Origin: Oncomelania hupensis
Lineage: Eukaryota; Mollusca; Gastropoda; Littorinimorpha; Pomatiopsidae
Direction: 5' to 3'
NCBI GenBank assembly: GCA_036898135.1
Contig: CM072522.1
Span: 29,726,435-29,790,434 of the forward strand
Length of the DNA stretch: 64,000 nt
Below the pieces are notes generated by a model that had not been told where the DNA came from, made no database searches, and saw nothing but the letters and a program-made list of their open reading frames with translations. A program made the position numbers and the translations under genes. Below are positions 43,820-54,284 of the stretch, in pieces. Numbering within the stretch: the stretch's first letter is position 1; each line of letters starts with the position of its first letter.

Positions 43820-44388
43820 GTGGGGGTGCCGGGGGTTTCAGTATAAATAGTATCCCCACTTTCTGGAAATTTAGTGCTTTAAATTCCCACTGTCACTCTT
43901 TCTCCTTTGTTCTGTCTCATTCCTACTCTGTTCTATCAATCTACTATACTCTCTTCTGCTTCGCTAGACCAGTCACCTACCTATTTTCTTGAAAACTCTT
44001 TTGGGACAAAACTCCTCATTTGCGTGTGAGGTCTGTTGGATCAGCTTGGGAATATTGGACGCTTTCTGCCGGGTGGTCACTGGGGCTTCCTATGATGTTA
44101 TTATTTGGCAATGTAGGCATTTTATATGTATGTGTTTTGTTGATATTTTATAATGATGTTTGTATTCTATTTTGTTTTTGTAAACAGGGGTTCGATAAAT
44201 TAGAATATAGCCTCAGTGTCCCCTGCATGGGATGTCTTTATTGTAAAGTGACCGGCTAGTGGAGTGCCTTCAGTGTTACTACTAGGTTTGTTTCGGTAGA
44301 TCTTTTGTGCGGATCGGGGGTGAGTCCTTTTTCAGCGAAATCTGGTGCTGATTTGGCTCGGAAGAGTCCGTTGGACCTAAAGCAATAA
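43820..44388 (+). repeat. TAAC-tailed retroposon, full-length but tail-poor copy
   Basis: The clearest 5' end in the window: GTGGGGGTGCCGGGGGTTTC, then AGTATAAATAGTATCCCCAC, and all central blocks. The 3' end is diverged (CCTAAAGCAATAATC instead of the TAAC tail). Confidence 0.8.
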
Positions 44389-45123
44389 TCATGTCATGTC
44401 ATGTAATGCATAGCTGCCAACTGTTACAGAAAAACCGGAAAAAATCGTTTCTTTAATATCTGTCGTCGTTTTCTAACAAAAATACGGTTTCCGATTTCAC
44501 AAAAACAAACAAACAAACAACAAAAAAAAAAAACCTCACTTTCGTCAGTCAACGCGATGACCTTGTCGGAATGCCAGTGGCGGTTGACTAAATCAAAGAC
44601 GGCCTGTCCAGCAGCTTTGATCTGTGTGACGAAATAAAAGACAGGTGTTTTTACTTCAGAACACCGACAGTTGGTAAAACATACGTACTAATAGACACCG
44701 ACGGTGACCGAGCTGGAGGGTCCCTGGTGATCCTCTAGTGAATGGGTTGTTCATTACATAGATTGTATGACATCCAAAATGAATTCATTTGTAGACGAAT
44801 TACTATTCATTCTAGACGTGAAAATGGGGATCTCTGCTCATTTTGGAATTTAATGGTGTATTTTAAATAAAAGCACTGGGAGTGGGTCAGACACTGCGAC
44901 AACGGCTTAGGTCACGGCTTACTTCTGTCCATTAACAATGTAATATAATGGTCTTTCTTCTTCTTTTTCTTCTTCTTCTTCTTCTTCTTCTTATTATTAT
45001 TATAAGTTTTCCTTTCAGGAGATGAGAAATGTGCCTTTCAGATTGCGAAAAAGGCTTCAGCTTCAGGGGGCTGCGCCCCCTGAACCCCGCTATTCGGGAG
45101 GGGGGCATACCCCCCTCCCGGAC

Positions 45124-45789
45124 GGTTACACTCGATTCGATGTTGGTGTTTTTCTTTATCAGTATCCGATTCAGCCCCAATGCTGAATTCCTGATAAGGT
45201 GTAACTCAGATTCGTTTATTCACGCAGCCTGCTCAAGCAGCATACAAGTCACAAAGTCGACGTATGAAGTTTTCCACTTTTTATTCAGCACACATCAACA
45301 ACTGCATACAATCGCTCAATCGCCTTTCCACTCTCAAATTTACTTTCCAACTTCACTATCAACAACAATCTCTCTCAACAACTTTCACAGCAACTATCCA
45401 CAACAACACACGGAGCATCGAATATATAATTTTTTCTCTCAACTCGAGATGACCTCAGTTTGTTCTAGAAAATGACGCATTACAACCAATCAGAATTAAA
45501 GATCGTCATCGCTGACTTACGTCATACATTGTTCTAAACATACCCGGAACCTTCTCTTGCTTCGACATGTATCGGGAAATTTCTATCGAGAGTAAACACG
45601 CAGATCCAGAAACTTCCCCAGTAATATCGACTAACGCAAATTATCAACGTTATACAAAGCCTCTCCTAACAACAATGCAAACTCAAATCAAAGGTAAATA
45701 AACTCCATTATTGAATACTTTGCAAAACGAAACGACCAGACCCACCGTGCGCGCCTCCGACGCACCACCATTCGCGCTTCAACGCAACA
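45124..45789 (-). mobile_element. 3' LTR of Gmr1-type element
   Basis: 666 bp. It differs from 50144-50809 only at the first base (G for T) and at about two positions near the other end. Left flank CGGAC (45119-45123) equals the right flank 50810-50814. A polypurine tract GAGTGGGGGG (minus strand, 45791-45801) precedes it. Confidence 0.92.
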
Positions 45790-46062
45790 TAACCCCCCAC
45801 TCAAGAAGAAATTTACCCAATTTCTTTCAACAACGTTGAAACGTAATGCACAAACAAAGTACAGAACCGAATCAAAGAATCAAAGTTTCTCATCTGCAAG
45901 TCTTTCTGGATACTGTCAATGTTCACAGTTCATTCACACAGAGTCAATGTTTCTCATCTGCAAATCTTTCTGGATACTGTCAATGTTCACAGATCATTTA
46001 CCCAGTCAACGTTTTTCATTTTCAAGTCTGTCATTACCAATATTCTTAGTTCATCCACACAG

Positions 46063-49000
46063 TCAATATTCTTTCATCTGCAAGGAAACGACGCCCTCGT
46101 CAGTTGCGGTCGTCATCGGCCCAGGGTCAAAGACGATGATCACGTGGGCTTCCCTGGAATCAGTGCGTCCTCCGTTGTCTTTTTCTTCCGTCGGATGTCC
46201 GACGCAGTCGACGTTGTCAGCTCCCAGAATGCATTCGCTGGGTCTCACGGTCAGGTTGGCTTCTGCGGGACGGTGGTACAGCTCCCTCAGGGTTTGCAGA
46301 TGCTCCTTCCAGGTCTGGGTGTGGACTTCATGTTCGACCAAAGTCGTAGAGCCTGGGACATCATTGAAGTTATGGGGAAACTCGCCCATAAGGTCCTTGA
46401 GCTCCAACTTTTGACCTTCCGTCAAGCTTGGTCCTAGCTTAACATCATCTATGCCTTCTTTGCTGTGGAAGTCTCCCAGTTCCAACAGTTCTTCGCTGTC
46501 AAAGCTGTTGTCGATCTCAGCTGCTGTCGCTGCATGCACAATCTCTGATGGCCTTTCCACGTACAGCTTAAGGAGGTTGGCGTGGTATATCTTGGAATGC
46601 TGGCCGACCTTCACCTTATAGTCATTGATCCCCACCACGGTCTCCACTTCGTACGGGCCTTTCCACTGCATCAGCAACTTATTGTGATCAGTAGGTAGCA
46701 GCACCAGCACTTTGTTGCCAGGTTTAAACTTCCTGCTCACAGCCCTACGATCATAGTAGTGCTTTCCACAGTCCTGGGACTTCTTCAGGTTTTCTCTGGC
46801 TATCTCGAGAGTCTGCTCCAGCTTCTCCCGTAGCTCAAACACGTACTGGTAGCTATTCTTCACCTCTGGGGTCTCTACTTCTTTCGTCCACAGTTCTTTC
46901 AGGATGTGCATCGGCCCTCTGATGGTTCTTCCGTACAGCAGCTCGAACGGAGAAAAGCCGGTGGACTCCTGCGGTACTTCTCTGTAGGCGAAAAGTAGGG
47001 CGTTGATGTAGCGATGCCATTGTCTGGGCTGCTCGCTGCACAGTTTCTTCAGGGTGGACTTCAGCGTAGCATTGAACTTTTCGACAAGCCCGTTGCACAT
47101 TGGATGGTAGGGTGTCGTAGTCAAATGCCGGATGCTCAGCAGTCTGTTGACCTCCTTCATGCAGTCAGAGACGAACTGCGTCCCGAGGTCTGTCAGAATT
47201 TCTTCAGGTACTCCAAGTCTACTGAACATGTCCACCAGTGCCTCTGCTACTTTTTCAGTGTCAATCTTCTTCAGAGGCACTGCTTCTGGGTACCGAGTCG
47301 CATAGTCCACTAAAGTCAGTACCCATCGATGACCTTCTTCACTCGGAGGTCTTATTTCGCCGATTAAGTCTAAGGCCACCCTCTTGAAAGGTCGGTCGCT
47401 CACAGGCATCCTCTGCATAGGCACTTTCGGGACCCTTCCTCGAGGTATGGTCTTCTGGCAAATGTCACATGATCGGCAGAGACGGCTGACGTCCGCATGA
47501 AGTCCTGGCCAGTAGAATACCGCCTGGATTCTATCCGACGTCTTCTTGATACCCAGGTGACCTCCCATGATTGAGTCATGCGCTACTTCCATCACCTGGC
47601 GCCTTAGGGGTAACGGTACCAAGACTTGACGTAGTGGTTTCCCTCCGTTGACCCTCGGGTGCTGGAAGATTCGGTACAGGATCTTAGCCTTCACCTCAAA
47701 ATAGACCGTACCACTGCCTTTGGTCACGTGGTCTTGGCGGTTCCTGTACTTGTTTAAAGTGCTGTCAGCTTCCTGGAGCTGGATCAGCTTATCTCTGTCC
47801 ACGATGGCAGCTTTAGAGTTGTCGGCGACCTTCAGTGGCGTAGACGTCTTGTCTCTCTTGGCCTGGGCCCTGGTAGTAACAGCACCGACGATCTCTGGTC
47901 GGCAGGGCTGAGCCGGAGTAACCACATTGTCCCGTAGCAGCTCTGTAAGGTCTCCATCGGGAAACGGCAATGGATCCTCCTCCACAACTTCGACGTGTTG
48001 AGTTGAGGCAGGACTCCACTCTGGATCGGGGTCGTCGGGTCGTCTCGCGCCATCGATGTTCCCGATCATCAAATCATACAGCGGCTTCTTCAGGCAAACC
48101 GCTTCGACTTCGCCTATGTAGAAAGGGGTGTTGACATGAATCTTCGCAACTGGCGCTTTCACACATTTGCTGTCGGCCAAGAGTGTCCATTTAGAATCGC
48201 CAGTGAATTGTTCTTTAGCGATTAGGTCTTCTCTGACGATGACCCCACTACAGCCAGAGTCTCTTAAGACAGTCACTTCATGATTTCCGACGCGTCCCTT
48301 TGAAACAGGCATGTTCTGGACGGTCACAGCTGCGCTGGCGACGACGGGGATGGATTTTCCGTTGGCAAGGAGAAGTTGGCCATCGGTCATGCACTCTTGC
48401 ACGTCGGCAGGGGTAGCTGTGCGCTTGGTCTCACTCGGAAGAATGACGCTCCCACCGCACACTTGATGGTCAGATCTACTGGTTTGCCGTTGATTGGAGA
48501 ACCGCCTCTGCCGGTTGCCCGCCGCTGCGTTGTCCGTACTGCCCCGCTGTCCGCTACTTTTGTTTTGAGGACAATTAGCCGCCCTGTGGTCTGTAGCGTT
48601 GCAGGTGAAACAGCCTCTTGAATGCCCTTCCCTGGGAGGAGGCGTGGAGTCCGTCTGTCTCTGGCTCGTCTGGCTCCCTTGGACCTGGTTCCCATGGTTT
48701 GCAGTCTTCTGAAAATGTTTCGTCGCGCTGGGTGGCCCCAGGGTTTTCCCATGAGCGATAAGATATCTTTCAGCAGCCTCAGTCACATCTTTAAGCGTCT
48801 GCAGCTTTTGTTCTTCTAAGTGGGTCGCTAGGTCCTTGTGACAGGCATTGAGAAATTGTTCCTTCACGATCAGGTCATGGAGACTGTCGTAAGACTTCCT
48901 TTCGCCTGATAACTCCACCCACTTGTGTAGATATGACGACAGGCGCTCCACAAACTGCTTTGGCGTCTCGTCTGACTTAGGCCGGCATTCACGGAAGCGT

Positions 49001-49581
49001 TTACGGTAGCCCTTCTCTGTAAAGTTGTAGCACTGCAGTAGGGCCTCTTTCAAGACGTCATAGTTTTTGGCGTCATCGTTCGACAGTCTGGTGTAAACTT
49101 CGAGCGCTTGCCCCGTCAGAAGTGCACTCAGTCGAATTGCCCAGTCTTGAGGTTGCCAGTTACAGCTTTCAGCGAACCTTTCGAATCTCGCCAGATAACT
49201 GTCAATCTGGTCCTTCCCGTCGACGAAAGCTGGCAATTTTGGAGCCGTATGGTCGTTGGTGACTTGTGGCGCATGCTGATTGTTTTGGATACGCGCCAAC
49301 TCTAGCTGGTACTGACGATCTTTTTCTTGCTGCTGCTGTTCAATTTCCAGACGCTTCAGTTCAAATTCTCTTTCTTCACGGCGACGCTGCTCTTCCTTTT
49401 CTAGACGCTTCTCTTCTAATTCTCTTTCTTCACGGCGACGCTGCTCTTCTAATTCTCGTTCTTCGCGCCGTCGCTGTTCTTCTCTTTCTTCACGCAATAT
49501 TCTCTCCTGGCATTTGACGTACTCCGTCAGCTGTTTGCCTTTCAGATTCAATTCAATCCCTCTCTGCCAGAAGTCAGCCAT
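46063..49581 (-). CDS. Gag-protease-integrase-(RT remnant) of a Gmr1-type Ty3/Gypsy element
   Basis: One intact frame of 1,172 codons. Residues 30-95 form a Glu/Arg-rich coiled coil (REERELEEQRRREEREL). A Gag capsid-like region follows (~110-290) and a CCHC knuckle CFTCNATDHRAANC (~325). The aspartic protease has DSG in LRDSGCSGVIV (~442). The integrase has an HHCC finger (~665-710), D at VALDLIG (~738), D at ILTDLGTQF (~795), E at NGLVEKF (~835), and a GPY/F-type WKGPYEV (~980). Only then come RT pieces: the N-terminal LTEGQKLELKDLM...LVEHEVHT joined directly to the late QTWKEHLQTLRELY. The RT palm, including YxDD, and RNase H are deleted. Protease-integrase-RT is the order of the Gmr1 group. 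Integrase residues look intact, but the element cannot copy itself. A 64-bp duplication (45887-46014) lies downstream. Confidence 0.9.
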   Translation of the reverse strand: MADFWQRGIELNLKGKQLTEYVKCQERILREEREEQRRREERELEEQRRREERELEEKRLEKEEQRRREEREFELKRLEIEQQQQEKDRQYQLELARIQNNQHAPQVTNDHTAPKLPAFVDGKDQIDSYLARFERFAESCNWQPQDWAIRLSALLTGQALEVYTRLSNDDAKNYDVLKEALLQCYNFTEKGYRKRFRECRPKSDETPKQFVERLSSYLHKWVELSGERKSYDSLHDLIVKEQFLNACHKDLATHLEEQKLQTLKDVTEAAERYLIAHGKTLGPPSATKHFQKTANHGNQVQGSQTSQRQTDSTPPPREGHSRGCFTCNATDHRAANCPQNKSSGQRGSTDNAAAGNRQRRFSNQRQTSRSDHQVCGGSVILPSETKRTATPADVQECMTDGQLLLANGKSIPVVASAAVTVQNMPVSKGRVGNHEVTVLRDSGCSGVIVREDLIAKEQFTGDSKWTLLADSKCVKAPVAKIHVNTPFYIGEVEAVCLKKPLYDLMIGNIDGARRPDDPDPEWSPASTQHVEVVEEDPLPFPDGDLTELLRDNVVTPAQPCRPEIVGAVTTRAQAKRDKTSTPLKVADNSKAAIVDRDKLIQLQEADSTLNKYRNRQDHVTKGSGTVYFEVKAKILYRIFQHPRVNGGKPLRQVLVPLPLRRQVMEVAHDSIMGGHLGIKKTSDRIQAVFYWPGLHADVSRLCRSCDICQKTIPRGRVPKVPMQRMPVSDRPFKRVALDLIGEIRPPSEEGHRWVLTLVDYATRYPEAVPLKKIDTEKVAEALVDMFSRLGVPEEILTDLGTQFVSDCMKEVNRLLSIRHLTTTPYHPMCNGLVEKFNATLKSTLKKLCSEQPRQWHRYINALLFAYREVPQESTGFSPFELLYGRTIRGPMHILKELWTKEVETPEVKNSYQYVFELREKLEQTLEIARENLKKSQDCGKHYYDRRAVSRKFKPGNKVLVLLPTDHNKLLMQWKGPYEVETVVGINDYKVKVGQHSKIYHANLLKLYVERPSEIVHAATAAEIDNSFDSEELLELGDFHSKEGIDDVKLGPSLTEGQKLELKDLMGEFPHNFNDVPGSTTLVEHEVHTQTWKEHLQTLRELYHRPAEANLTVRPSECILGADNVDCVGHPTEEKDNGGRTDSREAHVIIVFDPGPMTTATDEGVVSLQMKEY

Positions 49582-49589
49582 CTTGATGC

Positions 49590-49678
49590 TTCTGGAAAGT
49601 TCTTTTCTGGAAAGTTCTTTTCTGGAAAGTTCTTTTCTGGAAAGTTCTTGACTGGAAGGTTCTTTTTCTAGAAAGTTC
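49590..49678. promoter_or_regulatory. Array of heat-shock-element-like sites in the retrotransposon leader
   Basis: TTCTGGAAAGTTC occurs at 49590, 49605, 49620 and 49635, a degenerate unit (GACTGGAAGGTTC) at 49650, and TTCTAGAAAGTTC at 49666. Each perfect unit is TTCnnGAAnnTTC, three alternating HSF pentamers. Spacing is 15 bp (16 for the last). The array starts 9 bp upstream of the start codon and is downstream of the 5' LTR. Function is inferred only. Confidence 0.6.
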
Positions 49679-50120
49679 TTGACTGTGCTGTACCTTTCTA
49701 GACTGTTCTAGAACAGCACGCTTTCTGCAGTAGCGCTGATGCTTGCCACTAGTCGCCTTCGCTGACGCAGGCCCCGCTGTCCTCGTCGTATGCGACGCTG
49801 CACCACGCTGGTGTTGATGTGCACGCTCCTGTGCTGAAGTAGACGCGACGTCCGCTCGCCGCTCTCTCTAATACTGGCGATGTAGCTCCGAGACTGTCCC
49901 TCGACGTAGTCTTACGGCAGCCACGTAGTCCCGATCTGTTGTTCGCTCACGAAGCAACTCTTCAGCGACTACACGCCCTTGCAGTCAACCCGAACCTATC
50001 GGTGATGTAGTCCCAGTATGTTGGCCCCTCTCGACGCAACTCGTTGGCGGCTACCCTCGATGACTGCCTCTCGTAACGTTGACTCGCTTGTTATAGCAGT
50101 TGAACCCTTGGCTATGGCGT

Positions 50121-50140
50121 GAATCCCGGCTTGGCCCCCA
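50121..50140 (-). other. Primer-binding site
   Basis: On the minus strand, three bases after the 5' LTR, TGGGGGCCAAGCCGGGATTC matches the complement of a tRNA 3' end including CCA and part of the T-arm (GAATCCCGG). The tRNA species is not identified. Confidence 0.65.
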
Positions 50141-50143
50141 AAA

Positions 50144-50809
50144 TGTTACACTCGATTCGATGTTGGTGTTTTTCTTTATCAGTATCCGATTCAGCCCCAA
50201 TGCTGAATTCCTGATAAGGTGTAACTCAGATTCGTTTATTCACGCAGCCTGCTCAAGCAGCATACAAGTCACAAAGTCGACGTATGAAGTTTTCCACTTT
50301 TTATTCAGCACACATCAACAACTGCATACAATCGCTCAATCGCCTTTCCACTCTCAAATTTACTTTCCAACTTCACTATCAACAACAATCTCTCTCAACA
50401 ACTTTCACAGCAACTATCCACAACAACACACGGAGCATCGAATATATAATTTTTTCTCTCAACTCGAGATGACCTCAGTTTGTTCTAGAAAATGACGCAT
50501 TACAACCAATCAGAATTAAAGATCGTCATCGCTGACTTACGTCATACATTGTTCTAAACATACCCGGAACCTTCTCTTGCTTCGACATGTATCGGGAAAT
50601 TTCTATCGAGAGTAAACACGCAGATCCAGAAACTTCCCCAGTAATATCGACTAACGCAAATTATCAACGTTATACAAAGCCTCTCCTAACAACAATGCAA
50701 ACTCAAATCAAAGGTAAATAAACTCCATTATTGAATACTTTGCAAAACGAAACGACCAGATCCACCGTGCGCGCCTCAGACGCACCACCATTCGCGCTTC
50801 AACGCAACA
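50144..50809 (-). mobile_element. 5' LTR of Gmr1-type element
   Basis: 666 bp, TGTTACACTCG...AACGCAACA on the plus strand, so on the minus strand it begins TGTTGCG and ends TGTAACA. It is followed by the TSD CGGAC. Minus-strand leader 49582-50143 lies between it and the start codon. Confidence 0.92.
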
Positions 50810-51194
50810 CGGACTCACCCCCCACATGTTACTCTTTTTAACTTTGGAAGGTTGGCAGCTATGTGTAATGTTCCATTAAAAAAAAATTATGTGTTGGTGG
50901 TTTGAAAGGCTACATATTACACCTAATGCCGTAAAGTAAGTGAAGTGTATACGATATGATAAGATGAGACAAGACAAGACTGCTGCATTATCTTTTCCAA
51001 GTGAGCTACCCAAGGACATAAGTAAACGTCCTGTAGACAAGACAAAGCTTTTTTTTTTTCTTTTTTTTTAGAAACGCGTTTCAACGATTTGTACACAAAT
51101 GTTGGAATATAATTATTGTAAATATTATAGTTTCTTTGAGGAAGAGGCCATACGTTGTTTTTGTGTGTGTGTGGTGTACTATAGTACTACCAAA

Positions 51195-51310
51195 TTACTA
51201 GTCTAGGATGGCGCAGTAGAGTACAGTGGTTTGGACACGCGCTAGCCACATTTTATGTTAAGGCAACGTCGGGAGAGGTTAGCGCTTGGATGGGTGACCG
51301 TGCTTGAAAG
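51195..51310 (+). ncRNA. 5S rRNA-like segment, possible SINE remnant
   Basis: GGTTAGCGCTTGGATGGGTG with ACCGTGCTTG resembles the 3' internal-promoter part of 5S rRNA (GGTTAGTACTTGGATGGG). The 5' part does not match 5S. It is a pseudogene or 5S-derived SINE piece, not a functional gene. 50871-51194 shows no gene. Confidence 0.35.
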
Positions 51311-51467
51311 GCAACCACCGAACAATACAAAAAGACTGACACAAGCGCACCACACACCCAAGTCCACTCAGCTGGGAATTTGTACCTGAAACTGTTTAGA
51401 ACCGGGTGAAGAGAAAGCAGTGAGAGAGAGAGGAGAGATAGGCACCACCCTCATGAAGTCTTCCTCT

Positions 51468-51473
51468 CGGTCT

Positions 51474-51562
<89 letters not shown>
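51468..51562. repeat. Compound TC / AC microsatellite
   Basis: About 35 TC units followed by about 11 AC units. Confidence 0.97.
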
Positions 51563-51628
51563 TAGTAACTTTTAAATACATTTTTAACAAGGGAAAAAAA
51601 AGAAAGGTTGTCCACTTTATGGCAGTTA

Positions 51629-51736
51629 CACAGGCGCTTGTATCTGGACACGCGAGCGCCTATGACGCGTCTCCCTTTTAGTTACCAAAGGGAGACGCGT
51701 CATAGGCGCTCGCGTGTCCAGATACAAGCGCCTGTG
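51629..51736. mobile_element. 108-bp fold-back MITE with 8-bp TSD
   Basis: Starts CACAGGCGCTTG and ends CAAGCGCCTGTG. The 50-bp arms are perfectly complementary around an 8-nt loop TAGTTACC. GGCAGTTA flanks it (51621-51628 and 51737-51744). An 8-bp TSD and CA-type termini fit a hAT-derived MITE. Perfect arms mean it is young. Confidence 0.88.
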
Positions 51737-51744
51737 GGCAGTTA

Positions 51745-52905
51745 ATATTCGTTTCAATTTTACATGCGAAACTAACTGTCAGTCTTACAGTGTTTGGCTT
51801 TGCATTTACTTTTGTTTTCGGCTGTGTCGCTAAGACCGGATTTTAAAAAAAAAAATCTATGGATGTGTGCCTAGTATTTTGTTGTTTAACGTCCTAGTTT
51901 GTTTCTTTTTGCGCAAGTATTATATATTTTTTGTGCGCTTATGAATGTTTGTAGTTAAAATAAAATTACGGCAACCGTACGAGAACTATTTCCGGGTTCC
52001 TTCGCTGTGTGAATCAGAGAGAGAGCACGCGATGTGTTTAGGAAATGACGCATTGTCTGTGATGTGACGTGCTGTGTGACGTTTGTGTGTGTCTGTTGGT
52101 TTTGCTTCTCCCTAGAGAGCACGAAGACAGTGACTGGACTGTGAACACTGACGGTGGACAAAGACAGTAGTTAGTTAGGTTAGACAGGTATGTTTGGAGT
52201 AGAGATCGAAGCGTTGTAAGTATGGTTTATTATATTTGCAGTGAATGAGAGTGTGAAAGAAGGTGCATGACGCAAGGCAGAGGCGAGATTGGTGATTCCC
52301 ATGTTGCGTGTTGTATAGTGGCGTTGTGTATCTTACAGCTGTTTGCAGAAAATGCTTCTGCTTAAAAATCAAAACGTTTATTTTGATTTGGTTTATCATG
52401 ATCTGCAGCTCTGAATGAGCCGAGCCACATTTATGCGTGTTGAATAACAGGTCAGTGGAAATGTCAATGCATATTCCTTGTTTAACTTAGAGAGAAACGA
52501 GCGTAACAAAAATGTAATGATAATCCTAGCCGCTAGGAATAGGATTAAAACAATCCAGTCTCATAGTCCTACTCGGATTATTCCTAGAAAGCAGAATTAA
52601 ATTTAAACCATAATAACTAAACAAGCGTCACTAAATTTTTCGAAGCAGTTTTAATTTTTTTGCTTTTCTACGTAATATTCGGGGTTTATTATGTTGAAGG
52701 GACAACTGAGACTCAGTTATATGGGGTATTTGACAAAGCCAATGGCATCTTGGAACTATCTCATCTGAACACTAATAGTTTTAGACTCAAAATACTTTCT
52801 TCTCCTTCTTACTCTTCTTCTTCTTGATTTTGAGGGACAATGATCGATCGATCTTTCTGACTCCAAATCCTACGTATATTGTTCTAAGGTTTTGCAGCTA
52901 GTCTG
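51745..52905. other. No gene assigned; possible promoter and 5' exon near 52.0-52.2 kb
   Basis: 51990-52190 is unusually rich in TGACG-type motifs (GTGACGTGCTGTGTGACG at 52064-52081) and ends GTTAGACAG/GTATGT, a fair splice donor. This could be a first non-coding exon, but nothing downstream confirms it. The rest is AT-rich. Confidence 0.25.
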
Positions 52906-52909
52906 TAAA

Positions 52910-53410
52910 TTACGTAGAATTTTGCAGACTGGTCAAGAGCTACCAAGTGCATCAACGGTTCTGCTCCTTCTTGCCTGTCAGACAACATCCATCTGTACAC
53001 ACCATCACACAATCACCAATCCGCTTCTGATCCTCCGACTCTTCGAGTCCCTTGAACCAAACTTGTTTCTGCTCTGCCTTTGTACAGTCTAACCTCATCT
53101 CCTTTTTTATACAGAACCTAAAGACTCATCTCTTGTTGTCTTCCTTTGTTCATTAACCATCTTCCACAACAATGGTCTGTTCCGCATGGTCTGTACAAAC
53201 CCACATCTGCCAGCGTATATACATTTAGTTTTTTAAATATTTTCCTCGTGATGTATTCCATTTTTTTATTAATTTTTTTATCATAATGATTTTCTTTTTT
53301 GTGCATGGATGTGTGAGAAATTTTGCGCTTTGAACTGAATTTTTATAGGAAAAAGCGCTATATTAATATCTTTATTATCATTATACTTATTATTATTATC
53401 ATCACAAATA
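52910..53410 (+). mobile_element. CR1/L2-like LINE 3' end
   Basis: The plus-strand reading ends with a LINE-like FIQNLKTHLLL near 53110, then a 3' UTR whose tail TTTGAACTGAATTTTTATAG, GAAAAAGCGCTATATTAATATC and TTATTATCATT repeats closes the element. The tail closely matches the SINE at 62577. It is 5'-truncated. Confidence 0.65.
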
Positions 53411-53639
53411 TAAACCCTCATTGTCCATGAACACTATTCTTTACTAGTAATAGTATGAGAATTAATAGTTCATACATGATACAGCACTGATTGATTGAAC
53501 AACAGGGACTAAGCTCTTAGTTACCTGCAAATAGGTGAACATTGATTTTAAATAGTCATGTGCATTTCAACAGCATTGAGAGGTGATCACCAAGGTTGGT
53601 AGTCCTTGCTGAATTAAGAGATATTGAATCCTATTCATA

Positions 53640-53830
53640 TCCTGTAACTCGAAGGTTGTTGGGACACCACAGATGATCGTTTAACCAGCGTACTCCACCT
53701 TTCTCTGTCCTCAGCAACCCTCATGGCTTCGCTCAGTGTCAAGCCAGCCCACCTCCCCCCTCTCTCCTCTCCCCTCCCTCACACCCTCCCCCCCTCTCTC
53801 CTCTCCCCTCCCTCCCCCCTCCCCCTGAAA
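53640..53830 (-). mobile_element. RTE 3'-end fragment and pyrimidine tract
   Basis: 53640-53745 is the RTE end in reverse (tail CCTATTCATATCC degenerate; CACAGATGATCGTTTAACCA). 53745-53826 is a CCTCTC-rich tract containing a ~35-bp direct repeat. Confidence 0.75.
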
Positions 53831-54080
53831 AAAAGTGTTTACGGTATCCCGACTGACCCTAATTTTGTGGCCCGACCCTAAACTTTTTTTGGGATTGTCT
53901 GGAAAAAATATTGTAAAAAGCCCAAAAAATCGCATCCAAGATGAAAAAGGTTTTAAAAACAAGAAGAAAAAAAGAAAACCACCTTCTGACCTTTTTTTCC
54001 CCCTATGTTGTCATAAACAGCCTTTTTTTTATTTCCTAATCCCTTTATGGACTGAATTCTTTTGAAGGTGAAAAGGGACC

Positions 54081-54284
54081 ATGTCAGGGGAGACAAACGA
54101 GCAGTTGCATCATCGTGAATTGCAGCCCTTGGATGGGGTTAGTGACAGGGCAGGCTTGGCACAGTGTGGGGGTCTGGATAAAGTGGCGATGAGTGACCCA
54201 GTCTCAAGCTGGTTGCCATGTGCATCATCATCCACAATTCTCCCATCATCACCACAAGGCAGAGAGAACATCAAAACAGAGTAG
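54081..54284 (+). CDS. Candidate exon or small ORF, unknown
   Basis: A 67-codon frame starting in a fair context (GGGACCATGT), with balanced, non-repetitive composition (MSGETNEQLHHRELQPL...). It ends either at TAG (54282) or at a weak donor-like AGA/GTAGGT just before. No domain is recognised. It sits upstream of the 55.4-kb gene on the same strand. Confidence 0.25.
   Translation: MSGETNEQLHHRELQPLDGVSDRAGLAQCGGLDKVAMSDPVSSWLPCASSSTILPSSPQGRENIKTE

Larger units (their letters stand above)
44409..50863. mobile_element. DNA element (~760 bp) split by the Gmr1-type retrotransposon
   Basis: The ends CATAGCTGCCAAC (44409) and GTTGGCAGCTATG (to 50863) are a 13-bp inverted terminus flanked by TGTAATG (44402-44408 and 50864-50870). 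Removing 45124-50809 plus one TSD leaves about 765 bp. The left part holds two strong hairpins (45062-45084, 45096-45119). On the minus strand at 44570-44650 it holds a short open segment (QAVFDLVNRHWHSDKVIAL) after an acceptor-like CGTCACACAG, possibly a transposase remnant. Confidence 0.6.
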
